Assembly: GCF_030269515.1 (NCBI RefSeq)
Contig: NZ_BSTM01000034.1
Coordinates: 1 to 60,166, forward strand
Direction: 5' to 3'
DNA from: Actinomadura sp. NBRC 104412
GTDB lineage: Bacteria; Actinomycetota; Actinomycetes; Streptosporangiales; Streptosporangiaceae
DNA: 60,166 nucleotides
Position 1 is the stretch's first letter. Every line of letters begins with the position of its first letter. The notes below the pieces were generated by a model that made no database searches, had not been told where the DNA came from, and was given only the letters and a program-made list of their open reading frames with translations. Made by a program: the position numbers and the translations under genes. Of the stretch, positions 7,634 to 16,346 are shown one piece after another.

Positions 7634-7694
7634 GGGGCGAAGCCTATGCCCGTTCGCGCCGGATCACGATCGAGGTGCCGGAGGCCCCGCGATA

Positions 7695-7716
7695 ATACCA
7701 AGCGCTTGCTTGATAC
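7695..7716. promoter_or_regulatory. TetR-type operator upstream of the PhyH operon
   Basis: ACCAAGCG-CT-TGCTTGAT, sharing the core of the 6138 palindrome. The inner part ACCAAGCGCTTGCT (7697-7710) also satisfies AnCAAGnnCTTGnT, the motif known for mycobacterial KstR2. It lies 65 bp before the PhyH start codon. Confidence 0.55.
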
Positions 7717-7781
7717 GCTGTGTTGGCGTTACCGTCCACTTGAAGGTCCTTGCAGGTAACCGGCGTAAAGGAACAGCGCCC

Positions 7782-8579
7782 ATGGGTGTACCGATAGTGC
7801 AGGCTCCCGTTCGCGACGTGACCGAGAAGGAGATCGCGCATTACCGCGAGCACGGCTGGGCCCTGCTGCCCGGCCTGGTGGACCCCGGATTCGTGGCCGG
7901 GCTGCGCGACCGGGCGCTGGAACGGCTGGCGGCCAGGCGCGAGGCGTTCCGCAACAGCTTCGTCGACCAGGCGTTCGGCCAGGACCGCGACATCGCCGAG
8001 CACGACGAGGCGTTCCGCGCGCTCGCCCTGTCGCCCGGCCTGGGCCGCAACGCCACCCGGCTGCTGCTCGGCGTCCAGAACGTCCGGCTCCAGGTCACCA
8101 ACCTGCTGATCAAGGAGCCGGAGGACGGCAACGGCCACGGCGCCACGGTCTTCCACCAGGACTTCCCGTGGATGCCGATGGACCGCTCCGCGATGCTCAC
8201 GATCTGGCTCGCGCTGGACGACGTCTCCGCCGACATGGGCTCGCTGCGCTTCTACGACCGTTCCCACCTGTACGGGCCGCTGGGGCGCAGCTTCGTCCGC
8301 GAAGGCGACGACGCGCTCAGCCAGCACCCCTGGCTGAAGGATCTGGAGGTCTCCCCGCCGATCGACATGGCGCCCGGCGACGCCACCGTGCACAGCGCCC
8401 TGGTCATCCACGGCGCGCCGGCCAACCGCCGCGACCGGCCCCGGCTGTCGTTCACCGTCACCTACTTCGACGCCGCCAGCCTCTACACCGGCGCCCCGTA
8501 CGGGCAGACCGACGACCTGGGGCTCAAGGTCAACGAGCCCTTCGACCACCCGCTGTTCCCGGTGGTGCCCACCTCATGA
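7782..8579 (+). CDS. Phytanoyl-CoA dioxygenase (PhyH) family protein
   Basis: 265 residues. Fe(II)/2-oxoglutarate oxygenase: His125-x-Asp127 (FHQDF) and distal His210 (LVIHGAPANRR) form the iron site, with Arg219 a candidate 2-oxoglutarate ligand. These enzymes hydroxylate acyl-CoA or small-molecule substrates. Start ATG 7782 follows AAAGGA; the frame is open further upstream but would include the operator. First gene of an operon with a phosphotriesterase-like hydrolase, P450 and SDR, i.e. successive oxidation/hydrolysis steps of one degradative or tailoring pathway. Confidence 0.88.
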   Translation: MGVPIVQAPVRDVTEKEIAHYREHGWALLPGLVDPGFVAGLRDRALERLAARREAFRNSFVDQAFGQDRDIAEHDEAFRALALSPGLGRNATRLLLGVQNVRLQVTNLLIKEPEDGNGHGATVFHQDFPWMPMDRSAMLTIWLALDDVSADMGSLRFYDRSHLYGPLGRSFVREGDDALSQHPWLKDLEVSPPIDMAPGDATVHSALVIHGAPANRRDRPRLSFTVTYFDAASLYTGAPYGQTDDLGLKVNEPFDHPLFPVVPTS

Positions 8580-8619
8580 CGTGTCGTTCCCCCCTCACCG
8601 GTCCGGACAAGGCGGCGCC

Positions 8620-9603
8620 ATGACATCCATCGAGACGGTACGCGGGCCGGTGGGCGAGACCGGCGCCACGCTGATGCACGAGCACGTCTTCGGGCTGAGC
8701 CCGGAGATCCTGTGGAACTGGCCCGACATCCCCGAGGGCTGGGACCTGGAGAAGCGCGCCCGCGAGGCCGCCGCCAAGCTGGACGAGCTCAAGGCCGCCG
8801 GGATCGACACGATCGTCGACCTCACGGTGATCGGGCTCGGCCGGTACGTCCCGGCCGTCCAGCGGGTCGCCGAGCTGACCTCCGTCAACATCGTCGCCGC
8901 CACCGGCCTCTACACCTACGACGCGCTGCCCCCGTACTTCGGCAACCGCGGCCCCGGCTCGCTGTTCGGCGGGCCGGACCGGCTCGCCGAGTTCTTCATC
9001 CGCGACATCACCGAGGGCATCGGGCGCACCGGCGTCAAGGCGGGCATGCTCAAGTGCGCCACCGGCAGGCAGGGCCTCACGCCCGGCGTCGAACGGGTGA
9101 TGCGCGCCGTCGCCCAGGCCCACCGCGAGACCGGCGTGCCGATCACCACGCACAGCGAGTCGGCCACCCGCAATGGGCTTGACCAGCAGAAACTCCTGGC
9201 CGAAGAGGGCGTGGACCTGTCCCGCGTGGTGATCGGGCACGCGGGCGACTCCACCGATCTCGGCTACCTCGAAGAACTGATCGCCAACGGGTCCTATATC
9301 GGCATGGACCGCTTCGGCATCGAGTTCACCTCGTTCGAGGACCGGGTCGCCACCGTCGTCGCGATGTGCGAGCGCGGCCACGCGAACCGCATGGTGCTCT
9401 CGCACGACTCCTACTGCTTCAACGACCGTTTCGAACCCGAGGTCATCAAGCAGCGGCATCCCGACTACCACCTGCTGCACATCTCCCGGGACGTGCTGCC
9501 CGCCCTGCGCGCCCGGGGCGTCACCGAGGAGCAGATACGGCAGATGCTCGTCACCAACCCCCACGACATCCTCACCCCGACCGAGACCGGAGGCCGTCCG
9601 TGA
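8620..9603 (+). CDS. Phosphotriesterase-family metal-dependent hydrolase
   Basis: 327 residues. Amidohydrolase-fold metal ligands: MHEH near the N-terminus, the lysine of GMLKCATG (position of the carbamylated Lys), His in TTHSES, His in IGHAGD, and Asp in LSHDSYC. Many members are lactonases or esterases rather than true phosphotriesterases. ATG 8620 is preferred over GTG 8581 because it aligns with the paralogue at 12972, which starts with the same SVETARGPV-like sequence. The 3' end overlaps the P450 start by GTGA, showing translational coupling. Confidence 0.87.
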   Translation: MTSIETVRGPVGETGATLMHEHVFGLSPEILWNWPDIPEGWDLEKRAREAAAKLDELKAAGIDTIVDLTVIGLGRYVPAVQRVAELTSVNIVAATGLYTYDALPPYFGNRGPGSLFGGPDRLAEFFIRDITEGIGRTGVKAGMLKCATGRQGLTPGVERVMRAVAQAHRETGVPITTHSESATRNGLDQQKLLAEEGVDLSRVVIGHAGDSTDLGYLEELIANGSYIGMDRFGIEFTSFEDRVATVVAMCERGHANRMVLSHDSYCFNDRFEPEVIKQRHPDYHLLHISRDVLPALRARGVTEEQIRQMLVTNPHDILTPTETGGRP

Positions 9604-10829
9604 CCACCCCGGAGACCGCAACGGACTTCGACATCACCTCCGACTGGCACGTCGCCAACCCGTACCCGTTCCTGAGGCGCCTGCGCCACGAGCACCCCGT
9701 CTTCTGGAGCGACCACTTCGGCATGTGGGTGCTGACCCGGTACGAGGACGTCCGCAACGCCTACCGCGACCACGAGACCTTTTCCAGCGTCGGCTCGCTC
9801 ACCATCTCCCGCACCCTCACCGACGAGGTCAAGGAGACGCTAGGCGAGCACCACTCGTTCCTGGACAACTTCTCGGCCAACGTGGACCCGCCCCAGCACA
9901 CGCGGATGCGCCGGGCGATCTCCCGCGCCTTCACGCCCCGCGCCGTCAAACGCCTCGGTGACCGGTTCCAGGCCGAGGTGGACCGCGCCCTGGACGAGAT
10001 CCTGCCCGCCGGGCGGGCCGACTTCACCGTCGAGCTGGCGCACCGGCCGTCCGCGCGCCTGGCCGCCCACTTCATCGGGGTCCCGCCCGAGGACGAGGAC
10101 AGGGTCAAGCACTGGGTGACCTCCTGGTTCCAGTTGTTCCTGTCGCCCCAGCCGCCCGAGCGGCAGCGCGAGCTGGCCCAGGACTTCCTCAAGTACCTCG
10201 ACTACGTGGACCGGCTGGTCAGCGACCGCCGCGCCGAGCCCCGCGAGGACTTCGTCTCGCTCATGGCCGAGCACATCGACAACGGGCTCTCGCACCGCGA
10301 GGTCGTGGAGACGATCAGCGCGCTGCTGCTCGGCGGCAACGACACCGTTCCCAACGCGCTGTCCAACGCGGTCTACCGGCTGCTGCGCGAGCGCGAGGTC
10401 TGGGAGGAGATCGTCGCCGACCCGTCGCTGATCCCCGGCATGGCCGAGGAGACGCTTCGCATCGACGGCGCCAGCCTCGGCAGCTTCCGCACGACCACCC
10501 GCGAGGTCACCCTGCACGGCACCACGATCAAGCCGGGCACCCAGGTCCTGCTGCACACCGACTCGGCCGGGCACGACGAGACGGTCTTCCCCGACCCCGA
10601 GCGGTTCGACATCCGCCGCGAGAACGCCCGCGACCACATGGTGTTCGGGTACGGCATCCACCACTGCGTCGGCGCGGCCCTGAGCCGGCTGAAGATGGAG
10701 ATCGCCTTCCAGCGGCTCACCGCCCGGCTGCCCAGCCTGCGCCTGGTGCCGGGGGCCACGCCCGAGTACCGCAAGAGCATGGTCGGCCGCGGGCTGGCGA
10801 GCCTGCCTGTCGAATGGGATGAACGGTGA
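9600..10829 (+). CDS. Cytochrome P450
   Basis: 409 residues, the length of soluble bacterial P450s. Heme-ligand loop FGYGIHHCVG (Cys near residue 356), ExxR in EETLRIDG, and I-helix LLLGGNDTV, where the usual A/G-G-x-D/E-T appears as GGNDT. It needs ferredoxin and reductase partners, none of which are in the window. GTG 9600 overlaps the previous stop (GTGA) and fixes the start. Substrate unknown; within the PhyH operon it supplies a second oxidation step. Confidence 0.92.
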   Translation: MTTPETATDFDITSDWHVANPYPFLRRLRHEHPVFWSDHFGMWVLTRYEDVRNAYRDHETFSSVGSLTISRTLTDEVKETLGEHHSFLDNFSANVDPPQHTRMRRAISRAFTPRAVKRLGDRFQAEVDRALDEILPAGRADFTVELAHRPSARLAAHFIGVPPEDEDRVKHWVTSWFQLFLSPQPPERQRELAQDFLKYLDYVDRLVSDRRAEPREDFVSLMAEHIDNGLSHREVVETISALLLGGNDTVPNALSNAVYRLLREREVWEEIVADPSLIPGMAEETLRIDGASLGSFRTTTREVTLHGTTIKPGTQVLLHTDSAGHDETVFPDPERFDIRRENARDHMVFGYGIHHCVGAALSRLKMEIAFQRLTARLPSLRLVPGATPEYRKSMVGRGLASLPVEWDER

Positions 10830-10890
10830 GGTCCCCGGAGCGGAGTGTCAGCGGAGTGGAGGGAGCCGGCCCGCTCGGCACCTCCGGGGG

Positions 10891-10912
10891 TGTGGGGGGT
10901 CGTCCCCCCACA
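10891..10912. repeat. GTGGGG-TCG-CCCCAC hairpin, copy 1
   Basis: TGTGGGGGG and CCCCCCACA, a 9-bp stem with a TCGT loop, lie between the P450 and SDR genes. Related hairpins occur at 38355-38370 and 49666-49683. It sits nine bases before the SDR start codon and may act on translation or be a dispersed repeat. Confidence 0.6.
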
Positions 10913-10920
10913 GTGAACCC

Positions 10921-11718
10921 GTGAGGTTCGCCCGCCGCACGGCCCTGGTGACGGGCGCGGGCTCCGGCATCGGCCGCGCCTGCGCCCGCCGCCTGGCCGC
11001 CGAGGGCGCCACGGTCACGGTCGCCGACATCGACGCCGCGGCGGCGGCCGAGACCGCCCAGCTGATCGTCAAGGAGGGCGGCGCCGCCCGGCCCGTCACC
11101 GGCGACGTCAGCGTGGAGGACGACGTCCGCGCCATGGTGGAGACGGCGGCCGGCGACGACGGCCGCCTGGACGTCCTGCACAGCAACGCCGCCGTGCTGT
11201 CCCGCGAGGTGTACGGGCGCGACCTCGACCTGACCGAGATGGACGTGGAGGTGTGGGACCGCACCCTCGCCGTCGACCTGCGCGGCGCGATGCTCTGCGT
11301 CAAGCACGCCGTCCCCCGCATGGGCGCGGGCGCCGCGATCGTCAACACCACCTCCGTGTCCGCCCTGGTCGGCGACACCGACCACGCCGCGTACGGGGCG
11401 GCGAAGGCGGCGCTGATCTCGTTCACCCGCTATGTCGCCACCATGTACGGCAGGCGCGGCATCCGCTGCAACGCCGTCGCGCCCGCGCTCGTCCTCACCG
11501 AGGTCGCCCGCCGGGCGATGACCCCGGAGCGGCTCGCCGAGAAGGCCGCCGAACGGCTGCTGCCCGACCCCTGCGAGCCGGAGGACGTCGCCGCGCTGGT
11601 CGCGTTCCTCGCCTCGTCGGAGGCGCGCTGCATCACCGGCCAGACCATCGTCATCGACGGGGGGACGCTGGCGCACCGCCCCGAGCACGCCATCCGGCAG
11701 GCGAGGGAGGCGGGCTAG
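10921..11718 (+). CDS. Short-chain dehydrogenase/reductase (SDR)
   Basis: 265 residues from GTG 10921. Cofactor motif TGAGSGIG, SNAA (variant of NNAG), catalytic Ser in TTSVS and YGAAK. The acidic residue in VADID suggests NAD(H). Classical SDRs interconvert alcohols and ketones, suiting the step after PhyH/P450 hydroxylation. The longer upstream frame would run through the hairpin repeat and has no homologous look, so GTG 10921 is chosen, although its ribosome site is poor. It ends three bases from the convergent HtrA gene. Confidence 0.85.
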   Translation: MRFARRTALVTGAGSGIGRACARRLAAEGATVTVADIDAAAAAETAQLIVKEGGAARPVTGDVSVEDDVRAMVETAAGDDGRLDVLHSNAAVLSREVYGRDLDLTEMDVEVWDRTLAVDLRGAMLCVKHAVPRMGAGAAIVNTTSVSALVGDTDHAAYGAAKAALISFTRYVATMYGRRGIRCNAVAPALVLTEVARRAMTPERLAEKAAERLLPDPCEPEDVAALVAFLASSEARCITGQTIVIDGGTLAHRPEHAIRQAREAG

Positions 11719-11721
11719 CGG

Positions 11722-12852
11722 CTATTGGGGCGGGCCCTTGGCGAGGGTGATGCCGGTGGTGAAGTGCCGCCCGGACGGATCGACCCAGCCCACGCTCACG
11801 GTGTCGCCCGGGTGATGGAGGAGCAGCAGGTCGGTGAGCCTCCCGGGGGAGTCGACCGGCCGGCCGTCCAGGGACACGATGACGCCGCCACGGGGCAGGC
11901 CGGCCGACTCGGCGGGCGTGCCGGGCAGCAGCCCGGCGATGAGGGCGCCGGTGGGGCTGGGCGGCGGCGGGCTGCCGGGCACGTCGCCGCCGACCGGGCG
12001 CACCTGCACGCCCAGCATCGCGGTGTCGCCGATGTGGACGGTCGCGGACGCCTCGCCCCGCTGGATCTGCCGGGCCACGGTCAGCGCCCGGTTGGACGGG
12101 ATGGCGAAGCCGCGTTCCGCGCCCCCCTCCTCCACGCGGAACCCCGCCGACGCGGCCGTGTTCATGCCGATGACCTGGCCCGCGGCGTTCAGCAGCGGAC
12201 CGCCGGAGTCGCCGGGACGGATCGGGGCGTTGGTCTCGATCATCCCGGTGAGCCGCTCGGAGGTGCCGTTGGACTCGTCGGTGGCCGTCACCACCTGGTC
12301 CAGCGCGGTGACCGTGCCGGTGACGACGCTGGGCGTCCCGCCCTTCCCGCCCGCGTTGCCGATGGCGGTGACCGGGTCGTCCAGCGACACCCGCGACGAG
12401 TCGCCGAACACCGCGGGCCTCAGCCGGGAGGCGCCGCGCAGCCGCACCACCGCGATGTCGCCGGACCGCTGGTAGCCGAGCACGTCGGCGACGAACCGCC
12501 GCCCGTTGTCGGCGACCGTCCCGCGGATGGACGTGGCGCCCTGGATGACATGGTTGTTGGTCAGCACATGGCCGGAGGCGTCCATCAGGATGCCCGTACC
12601 GGCCGCGCGGGTGTTGCGCAGCCCCTGCACCGTGTCGATGATCACGACGCCGGGGCCGCGCCCGCTGGGCGTGCGCGGCGGTAACGCGGGCGCGCTGGAC
12701 GTGCTCTGCGGCGGCGGAACGTTGCGGCTGGGCTCGTCCAGAAGGTTCAGCCCGAGCAGCAGCACCGCCAGGGCGGCGAGGACGCCCAGGACCACCACGC
12801 AGCCGCCGCCCGCACCGCCGCCCGAGCGGCGGCCGTCGGGGATCTCGTACAC
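11722..12852 (-). CDS. HtrA/DegP-like membrane-anchored serine protease with PDZ domain
   Basis: 376 residues. A short Gly-rich cytoplasmic N-terminus, one transmembrane helix at about 18-38, then a Pro/Ser linker and a trypsin-like domain with His101 (LTNNHVIQG), Asp132 (SGDIAVV) and Ser216 (PGDSGGPLL). A PDZ domain occupies about 275-370 (GTPAESAGLPRGGVIVSLDG). The active site would be extracellular, with a role in envelope protein quality control or signalling. It stands alone and does not belong to the flanking catabolic operons. Confidence 0.9.
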   Translation of the reverse strand: MYEIPDGRRSGGGAGGGCVVVLGVLAALAVLLLGLNLLDEPSRNVPPPQSTSSAPALPPRTPSGRGPGVVIIDTVQGLRNTRAAGTGILMDASGHVLTNNHVIQGATSIRGTVADNGRRFVADVLGYQRSGDIAVVRLRGASRLRPAVFGDSSRVSLDDPVTAIGNAGGKGGTPSVVTGTVTALDQVVTATDESNGTSERLTGMIETNAPIRPGDSGGPLLNAAGQVIGMNTAASAGFRVEEGGAERGFAIPSNRALTVARQIQRGEASATVHIGDTAMLGVQVRPVGGDVPGSPPPPSPTGALIAGLLPGTPAESAGLPRGGVIVSLDGRPVDSPGRLTDLLLLHHPGDTVSVGWVDPSGRHFTTGITLAKGPPQ

Positions 12853-12971
12853 CTCGCGCCCTCCTCCGGCCGGGCCGCCCCCACGGACATGATCGCCCTT
12901 TTGAACGCTCTACCCCGGTTTCGCGCTCCCGATCACTGATGTCCGCGGTGACCTCCCACGGCCGCGGGGGG

Positions 12972-13949
12972 CTACCAGGTGAAGTACCGGCGCGGATTCT
13001 CCACGAGCATCTGGTCGATCTGCGCCTCGGTGACGCCCTTCTCCCGCAGGGCGGGCAGGACGTCGTCGCTGATGTGGGTGTAGATCCAGTTGGGGGCCAC
13101 CCCGCGCGCCGTCTCCGGGTCGGGGCCGAACCAGTCGGAGTAGCAGCTTGTGTCGTGGCTGAGTACCATCCGGTCGGCGTAGCCCTGCTCGCACAGCGCC
13201 GCGATGGTGGCGACGCGGTCGGTCATCGGGTTGAGGAGGTCCAGCCCGAACCTGTCCATCCCGAGGATCGCGCCGGTGTCGGCCAGCGACTTGAGGTAGT
13301 CTAGGTCGTTGCTGTCGCCGGCGTGGCCGATGACGACCTTGCCGAGGTCCACGCCCTCCTTGGCGAGCACCTCCACGACCTGGCGGCCGTTCCCGGTCTC
13401 GCTGTCGGTGTGGACGGTGATCGGCGCTCCCGTCTCGCGGTGGGTGGCGGCGACCGCGAGCAGCACGCGCCGCACACCGGGGGTGAGGCCCTGGGTGTGC
13501 ACGGCGCACTTGAGGAACGCGGCCCGCACGCCGGTGTCGGCGATGCCCTCCATCAGGTCGCGGCAGAAGTTGTCGATCATCGGGTCGGGCCCGCCGAGCA
13601 GGGTCTCCGGGCCCCGGTAGATGAACTGGAACGGGAGGTCGTTGTAGGTGTACACCCCGGTCGCGACGATGATGTTGAGCTCGGGCACCAGCTCGGCGAT
13701 CCGCTTGATGCGCGGGATGTAGCGGCCCAGTCCCCACACGGTGGGGTCGGCGATGGTGGTGATGCCCCGGCCCGCCAGCTCCTTCAGCTTGGCGACCGCG
13801 TCGGCGACCCGCTCCTCCTCGTCCCACCAGGCGCCCACGCCGTAGTTCTGGACGTTCTCGGTGTTCAGAAAGAAGACGTGCTCGTGCATGAGGGTCCGGC
13901 CCAGCGCCGCGGTGTCCACGGGCCCGCGGGCGGTCTCGACTGAGGGCAT
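12972..13949 (-). CDS. Phosphotriesterase-family hydrolase (second paralogue)
   Basis: 325 residues. Same metal-site pattern as the protein at 8620: MHEHVF, FLKCAVHTQG, TVHTDS, IGHAGDSND, LSHDTSC. The two share long stretches (VIGHAGDS, YLGMDRFG-like, VLPALR, IDQML), so they are diverged duplicates. ATG 13949 has AGAGGA eight bases upstream; a longer frame would read through the operator and the TetR promoter. It is divergent from the TetR gene across an 88-bp intergenic region with an inverted repeat, so it is the likely target of that repressor. Confidence 0.87.
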   Translation of the reverse strand: MPSVETARGPVDTAALGRTLMHEHVFFLNTENVQNYGVGAWWDEEERVADAVAKLKELAGRGITTIADPTVWGLGRYIPRIKRIAELVPELNIIVATGVYTYNDLPFQFIYRGPETLLGGPDPMIDNFCRDLMEGIADTGVRAAFLKCAVHTQGLTPGVRRVLLAVAATHRETGAPITVHTDSETGNGRQVVEVLAKEGVDLGKVVIGHAGDSNDLDYLKSLADTGAILGMDRFGLDLLNPMTDRVATIAALCEQGYADRMVLSHDTSCYSDWFGPDPETARGVAPNWIYTHISDDVLPALREKGVTEAQIDQMLVENPRRYFTW

Positions 13950-13971
13950 GGGGGTGATCCTCTCCGGGCAT

Positions 13972-13985
13972 ACCGACTGGTCGGT
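13972..13985. promoter_or_regulatory. TetR-type operator ACCGAC-TG-GTCGGT
   Basis: 6-bp arms around a 2-bp spacer, midway between the divergent phosphotriesterase and TetR genes. This arrangement is typical of TetR autoregulation. It differs from the ACCAAGC operator elsewhere in the window, so at least two TetR specificities are involved. Confidence 0.6.
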
Positions 13986-14037
13986 TTTCTGGCAAGCTAT
14001 GACCAGGTCCATGCACGCGTCAATGGAGGTCCAGGCG

Positions 14038-14646
14038 ATGGTCTCGGGTGCGGGACGGGGCGGCCACCCCCGGCGCAGCCCGGTCGAGCGGCGGATTCTG
14101 GACGCGGCGCTGCGGCTGTTCGCCGAACGCGGCTTCGACGGCACCTCGGTGCAGGAGATCGTGGCCGCGGCGGAGGTCACCAAGGGGGCCCTCTACCACT
14201 ACTTCGACTCCAAGGACGACCTGCTCTACGAGATCTACCGCTCGCTGATCGCCCGCCAGCTCGCCGATCTCGACCGGATCCTGGCCGCCGGGCTGCCGCC
14301 CCGCGACGCCGTCCGCGAGATCGTCTCCGGGCTGATCCAGAGCACCGCCGAGCACATCGACGAGGCCAAGGTGTTCGCCCGCGAGATGCACCGCCTCGAC
14401 CACGAGCACATGCACGCCGTGCGCGCCGACCGCCGCCGTTACCACGTCCGCTTCCGCGGCCTTGTGGAGCAGGCCCAGAAGGACGGCGTGTTCGCGACGG
14501 AGGCGTCCGCCGACACGGTCACCATCGTCGCGCTGGGCATGGTCAACCAGCTACCGCACTGGTACCGCGCCGACGGCCCCAAGAGCGCCGAGGACCTGTC
14601 GGACGAGGTGACCGCCTTCCTGCTGTCCGCCCTGGACCCGCGCTGA
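14038..14646 (+). CDS. TetR-family transcriptional regulator
   Basis: 202 residues. N-terminal helix-turn-helix at about 17-63 (AALRLFAERGFDGTSVQEIV, then ALYHYFDSKDDL). The helical C-terminus has HWYRADGPKSAEDLSDEV, reminiscent of actinobacterial TetRs of lipid or steroid catabolism, although the ligand cannot be assigned. ATG 14038 is chosen for the GGAGG eight bases upstream; the frame stays open further but would cross the operator. Divergent from the second phosphotriesterase gene. Confidence 0.88.
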   Translation: MVSGAGRGGHPRRSPVERRILDAALRLFAERGFDGTSVQEIVAAAEVTKGALYHYFDSKDDLLYEIYRSLIARQLADLDRILAAGLPPRDAVREIVSGLIQSTAEHIDEAKVFAREMHRLDHEHMHAVRADRRRYHVRFRGLVEQAQKDGVFATEASADTVTIVALGMVNQLPHWYRADGPKSAEDLSDEVTAFLLSALDPR

Positions 14647-14655
14647 GCGCGCCTC

Positions 14656-15567
14656 CTACGTGTTCCGTCGCGTCTGGAGATGCAGCACGGCGTCGCGAAG
14701 CTCGGCGAGCTCCCGCGCCCAGTCGTCCGGCGGCCCCGGCGGCACCAGCACGAACTTCGACAGCCCGGCCTCCATCAGCCGCTTGAGGTGCGTCTCCAGG
14801 TTCTCCAGGCTCGGGATGACCTCGTCCGGCGGGGCGGGGCCGAGCACCCGCCGCACCCGGGCGAACCGCCGCTCCGCCTCGGGCGTGAGCGGGCCGCGCC
14901 GGTACGAGACGACCGCGCCGAAGTGCTCTTCCTCGATCTCGCGTCCGGCCCCGGCCGCCGCCTCCTGGACCAGCCGCCGGCCGCGGTCGGCCTCGGCGGG
15001 GGTGGTCAGCGAGGCCAGCCAGCCGTCCGACAGCCGCCCGGTGCGGCGCAGCTCGGCGTCGGACGAGCCGCCCATCCACACGTCGAACCCGCGCTTGCCC
15101 GGCTTGGGACGCAGCCGCAGCCCGTCGTAGTGGTAGTACGTCCCGTGGTGGGTGACCTCGTCCTCCGCCCAGAGGCGCCGCAGCAGGGGAAGCGCCTCCT
15201 CGAACATGGCCGCGCGCTCCTCCCTGCGCACACCGAACGCCTGCTGCTCACCCGGGTCCCGGATGCCGAGGCCGAACGCGGGCAGCAGCCGCCCGCCGGA
15301 CAGCAGGTCGAGGGTGGCCAGCTCCTTGGCGAGCAGCGCGGGCGGGCGGCCGGGCAGGGCCATGACGGCCGTGCCGAACTTGATCCGCCGGGTGAGCGCC
15401 GCCGCGTAGGTCAGCGTCACGACGGGATCCCCCATGGGCCCGGTGGCGCGTTCGGTCACCCACAGCGAGTCGAACTCTGCGCGCTCCAGCCCCCGCGCCA
15501 GCTCGGCGAGCCGCTCACCGTCGGGGGCGGTGCCGAGCGCCGGCGCCAGGCCGATTCTGACGATCAC
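14656..15567 (-). CDS. LLM-class (luciferase-like) F420- or FMN-dependent oxidoreductase
   Basis: About 303 residues. Luciferase-like fold: start MIVRIGLAPALG, SLWVTERA, TLTYAAALTRRIKFGTAV, ELATLDLLSGGRL, GLGIRDPGEQQAFG, DVWMGGSSDAELRRTGRLSDGW. Actinobacterial members often use F420. The start is uncertain: TTG 15603 is possible but would overlap the relic of a neighbouring MFS gene, and GTG 15567 gives the conserved first strand. Probably a catabolic monooxygenase or reductase. Lies downstream of the nitroreductase and MFS remnant on the same strand. Confidence 0.85.
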   Translation of the reverse strand: MIVRIGLAPALGTAPDGERLAELARGLERAEFDSLWVTERATGPMGDPVVTLTYAAALTRRIKFGTAVMALPGRPPALLAKELATLDLLSGGRLLPAFGLGIRDPGEQQAFGVRREERAAMFEEALPLLRRLWAEDEVTHHGTYYHYDGLRLRPKPGKRGFDVWMGGSSDAELRRTGRLSDGWLASLTTPAEADRGRRLVQEAAAGAGREIEEEHFGAVVSYRRGPLTPEAERRFARVRRVLGPAPPDEVIPSLENLETHLKRLMEAGLSKFVLVPPGPPDDWARELAELRDAVLHLQTRRNT

Positions 15568-15586
15568 CTCACGACCGTACGGCGGG

Positions 15587-15743
15587 TCAGTCTCGTGAAG
15601 CAACCCTTCCGGTGCCCCGGCGTGCGAGCAGGGTCACGGCCAGGATGGCGGCGACGGTCAGCGCGGCGGCCATCGGCACGGCCGTGCCCGTCCCGGCTCG
15701 GCGGGCGCGGCCTCGGAGACGGCGCGGGGAACTGCCTGTGTCA
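15587..15743 (-). pseudogene. Remnant of an MFS transporter with an internal deletion
   Basis: Minus-strand ATG 15743 overlaps the nitroreductase stop (TGATG) and reads MTQAVPRAVSEAAPAEPGRA, a typical MFS N-terminus. Then the frame shifts. A second frame ending at 15587 reads GTAVPMAAALTVAAILAVTL then LARR..., a typical last transmembrane helix and tail. The ends of a transporter gene seem joined by a deletion of about 1.2 kb or more. The coupled start suggests it was once in the nitroreductase operon. Confidence 0.5.
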
Positions 15744-16346
15744 TCAGATCGTCGTGACGACCTGGTCGTACTCCAGGCGGGGGTTGCGGGGCGCGAACGC
15801 TCCGGGGGCGGGCCGGCCGATGTTCACCACGGCCATGGGGTGCCGGTTGGTGTCGGCGAGAAACTCCTTCTTCACACCCTCCGCGTCGAAGCCCGCCATC
15901 GGGCCGGCGGCCAGCCCGACGGCCCGGATGCCGACGATGAGGTAGCCGAGCTGGATGCTGGCGTTGAAGCGGGCGATGCCCTCCCGTCCCGGGAACGCGG
16001 CCAGCGAGTCACGCGCCCGCCGCCGGTGCGGGAACGTGACCGGCAGATGCTCGTGGAAGTCGCTGTCGGCGGCGGCGATGAGCGTGAGCGGCGCCTTGGC
16101 GGTCTTCTCCCGGTTGTTCTCGGACATCAGCGGCACCAGCCGCCGCCGGGCCTCCGGTGAACGCACCGCCACCAGCCGCAGCGGCTGGCTGTTCATCGCG
16201 GTGGGACCCCACTTGACCAGGTCGTGGATCGCCCGTAGCTGCTCGTCGGTCACCGGCTCATCGGTGAAGGCGTTGGCGGTGTGGGCCTCCCGGAACAGCA
16301 GATCCATGCCCGCGTCGTCCAGGACGCCCCCTGGAGGTGCCACCAT
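15744..16346 (-). CDS. Nitroreductase-family protein, malonic semialdehyde reductase-like
   Basis: 200 residues from ATG 16346. FMN-binding nitroreductase fold closest in pattern to RutE-type proteins: AGMDLLFREAHTANAF, VKWGPTAMNSQPLR, SENNREKTAKAPLTLI, HRRRARDSLAAFPGREGIAR. The family reduces malonic semialdehyde or enones with NAD(P)H. GAAGGGGGCGGG just before ATG 16346 supports this start over the upstream in-frame codon at 16388. No rut genes are nearby. It was probably in an operon with the now-deleted MFS gene. Confidence 0.82.
   Translation of the reverse strand: MVAPPGGVLDDAGMDLLFREAHTANAFTDEPVTDEQLRAIHDLVKWGPTAMNSQPLRLVAVRSPEARRRLVPLMSENNREKTAKAPLTLIAAADSDFHEHLPVTFPHRRRARDSLAAFPGREGIARFNASIQLGYLIVGIRAVGLAAGPMAGFDAEGVKKEFLADTNRHPMAVVNIGRPAPGAFAPRNPRLEYDQVVTTI

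Noticed and set aside
12888..12948. Long-range inverted repeat CGGACAT/ATGTCCG upstream of HtrA
   Set aside because: Arms of 7 bp separated by over 40 bp are expected by chance in this composition and show no promoter context.
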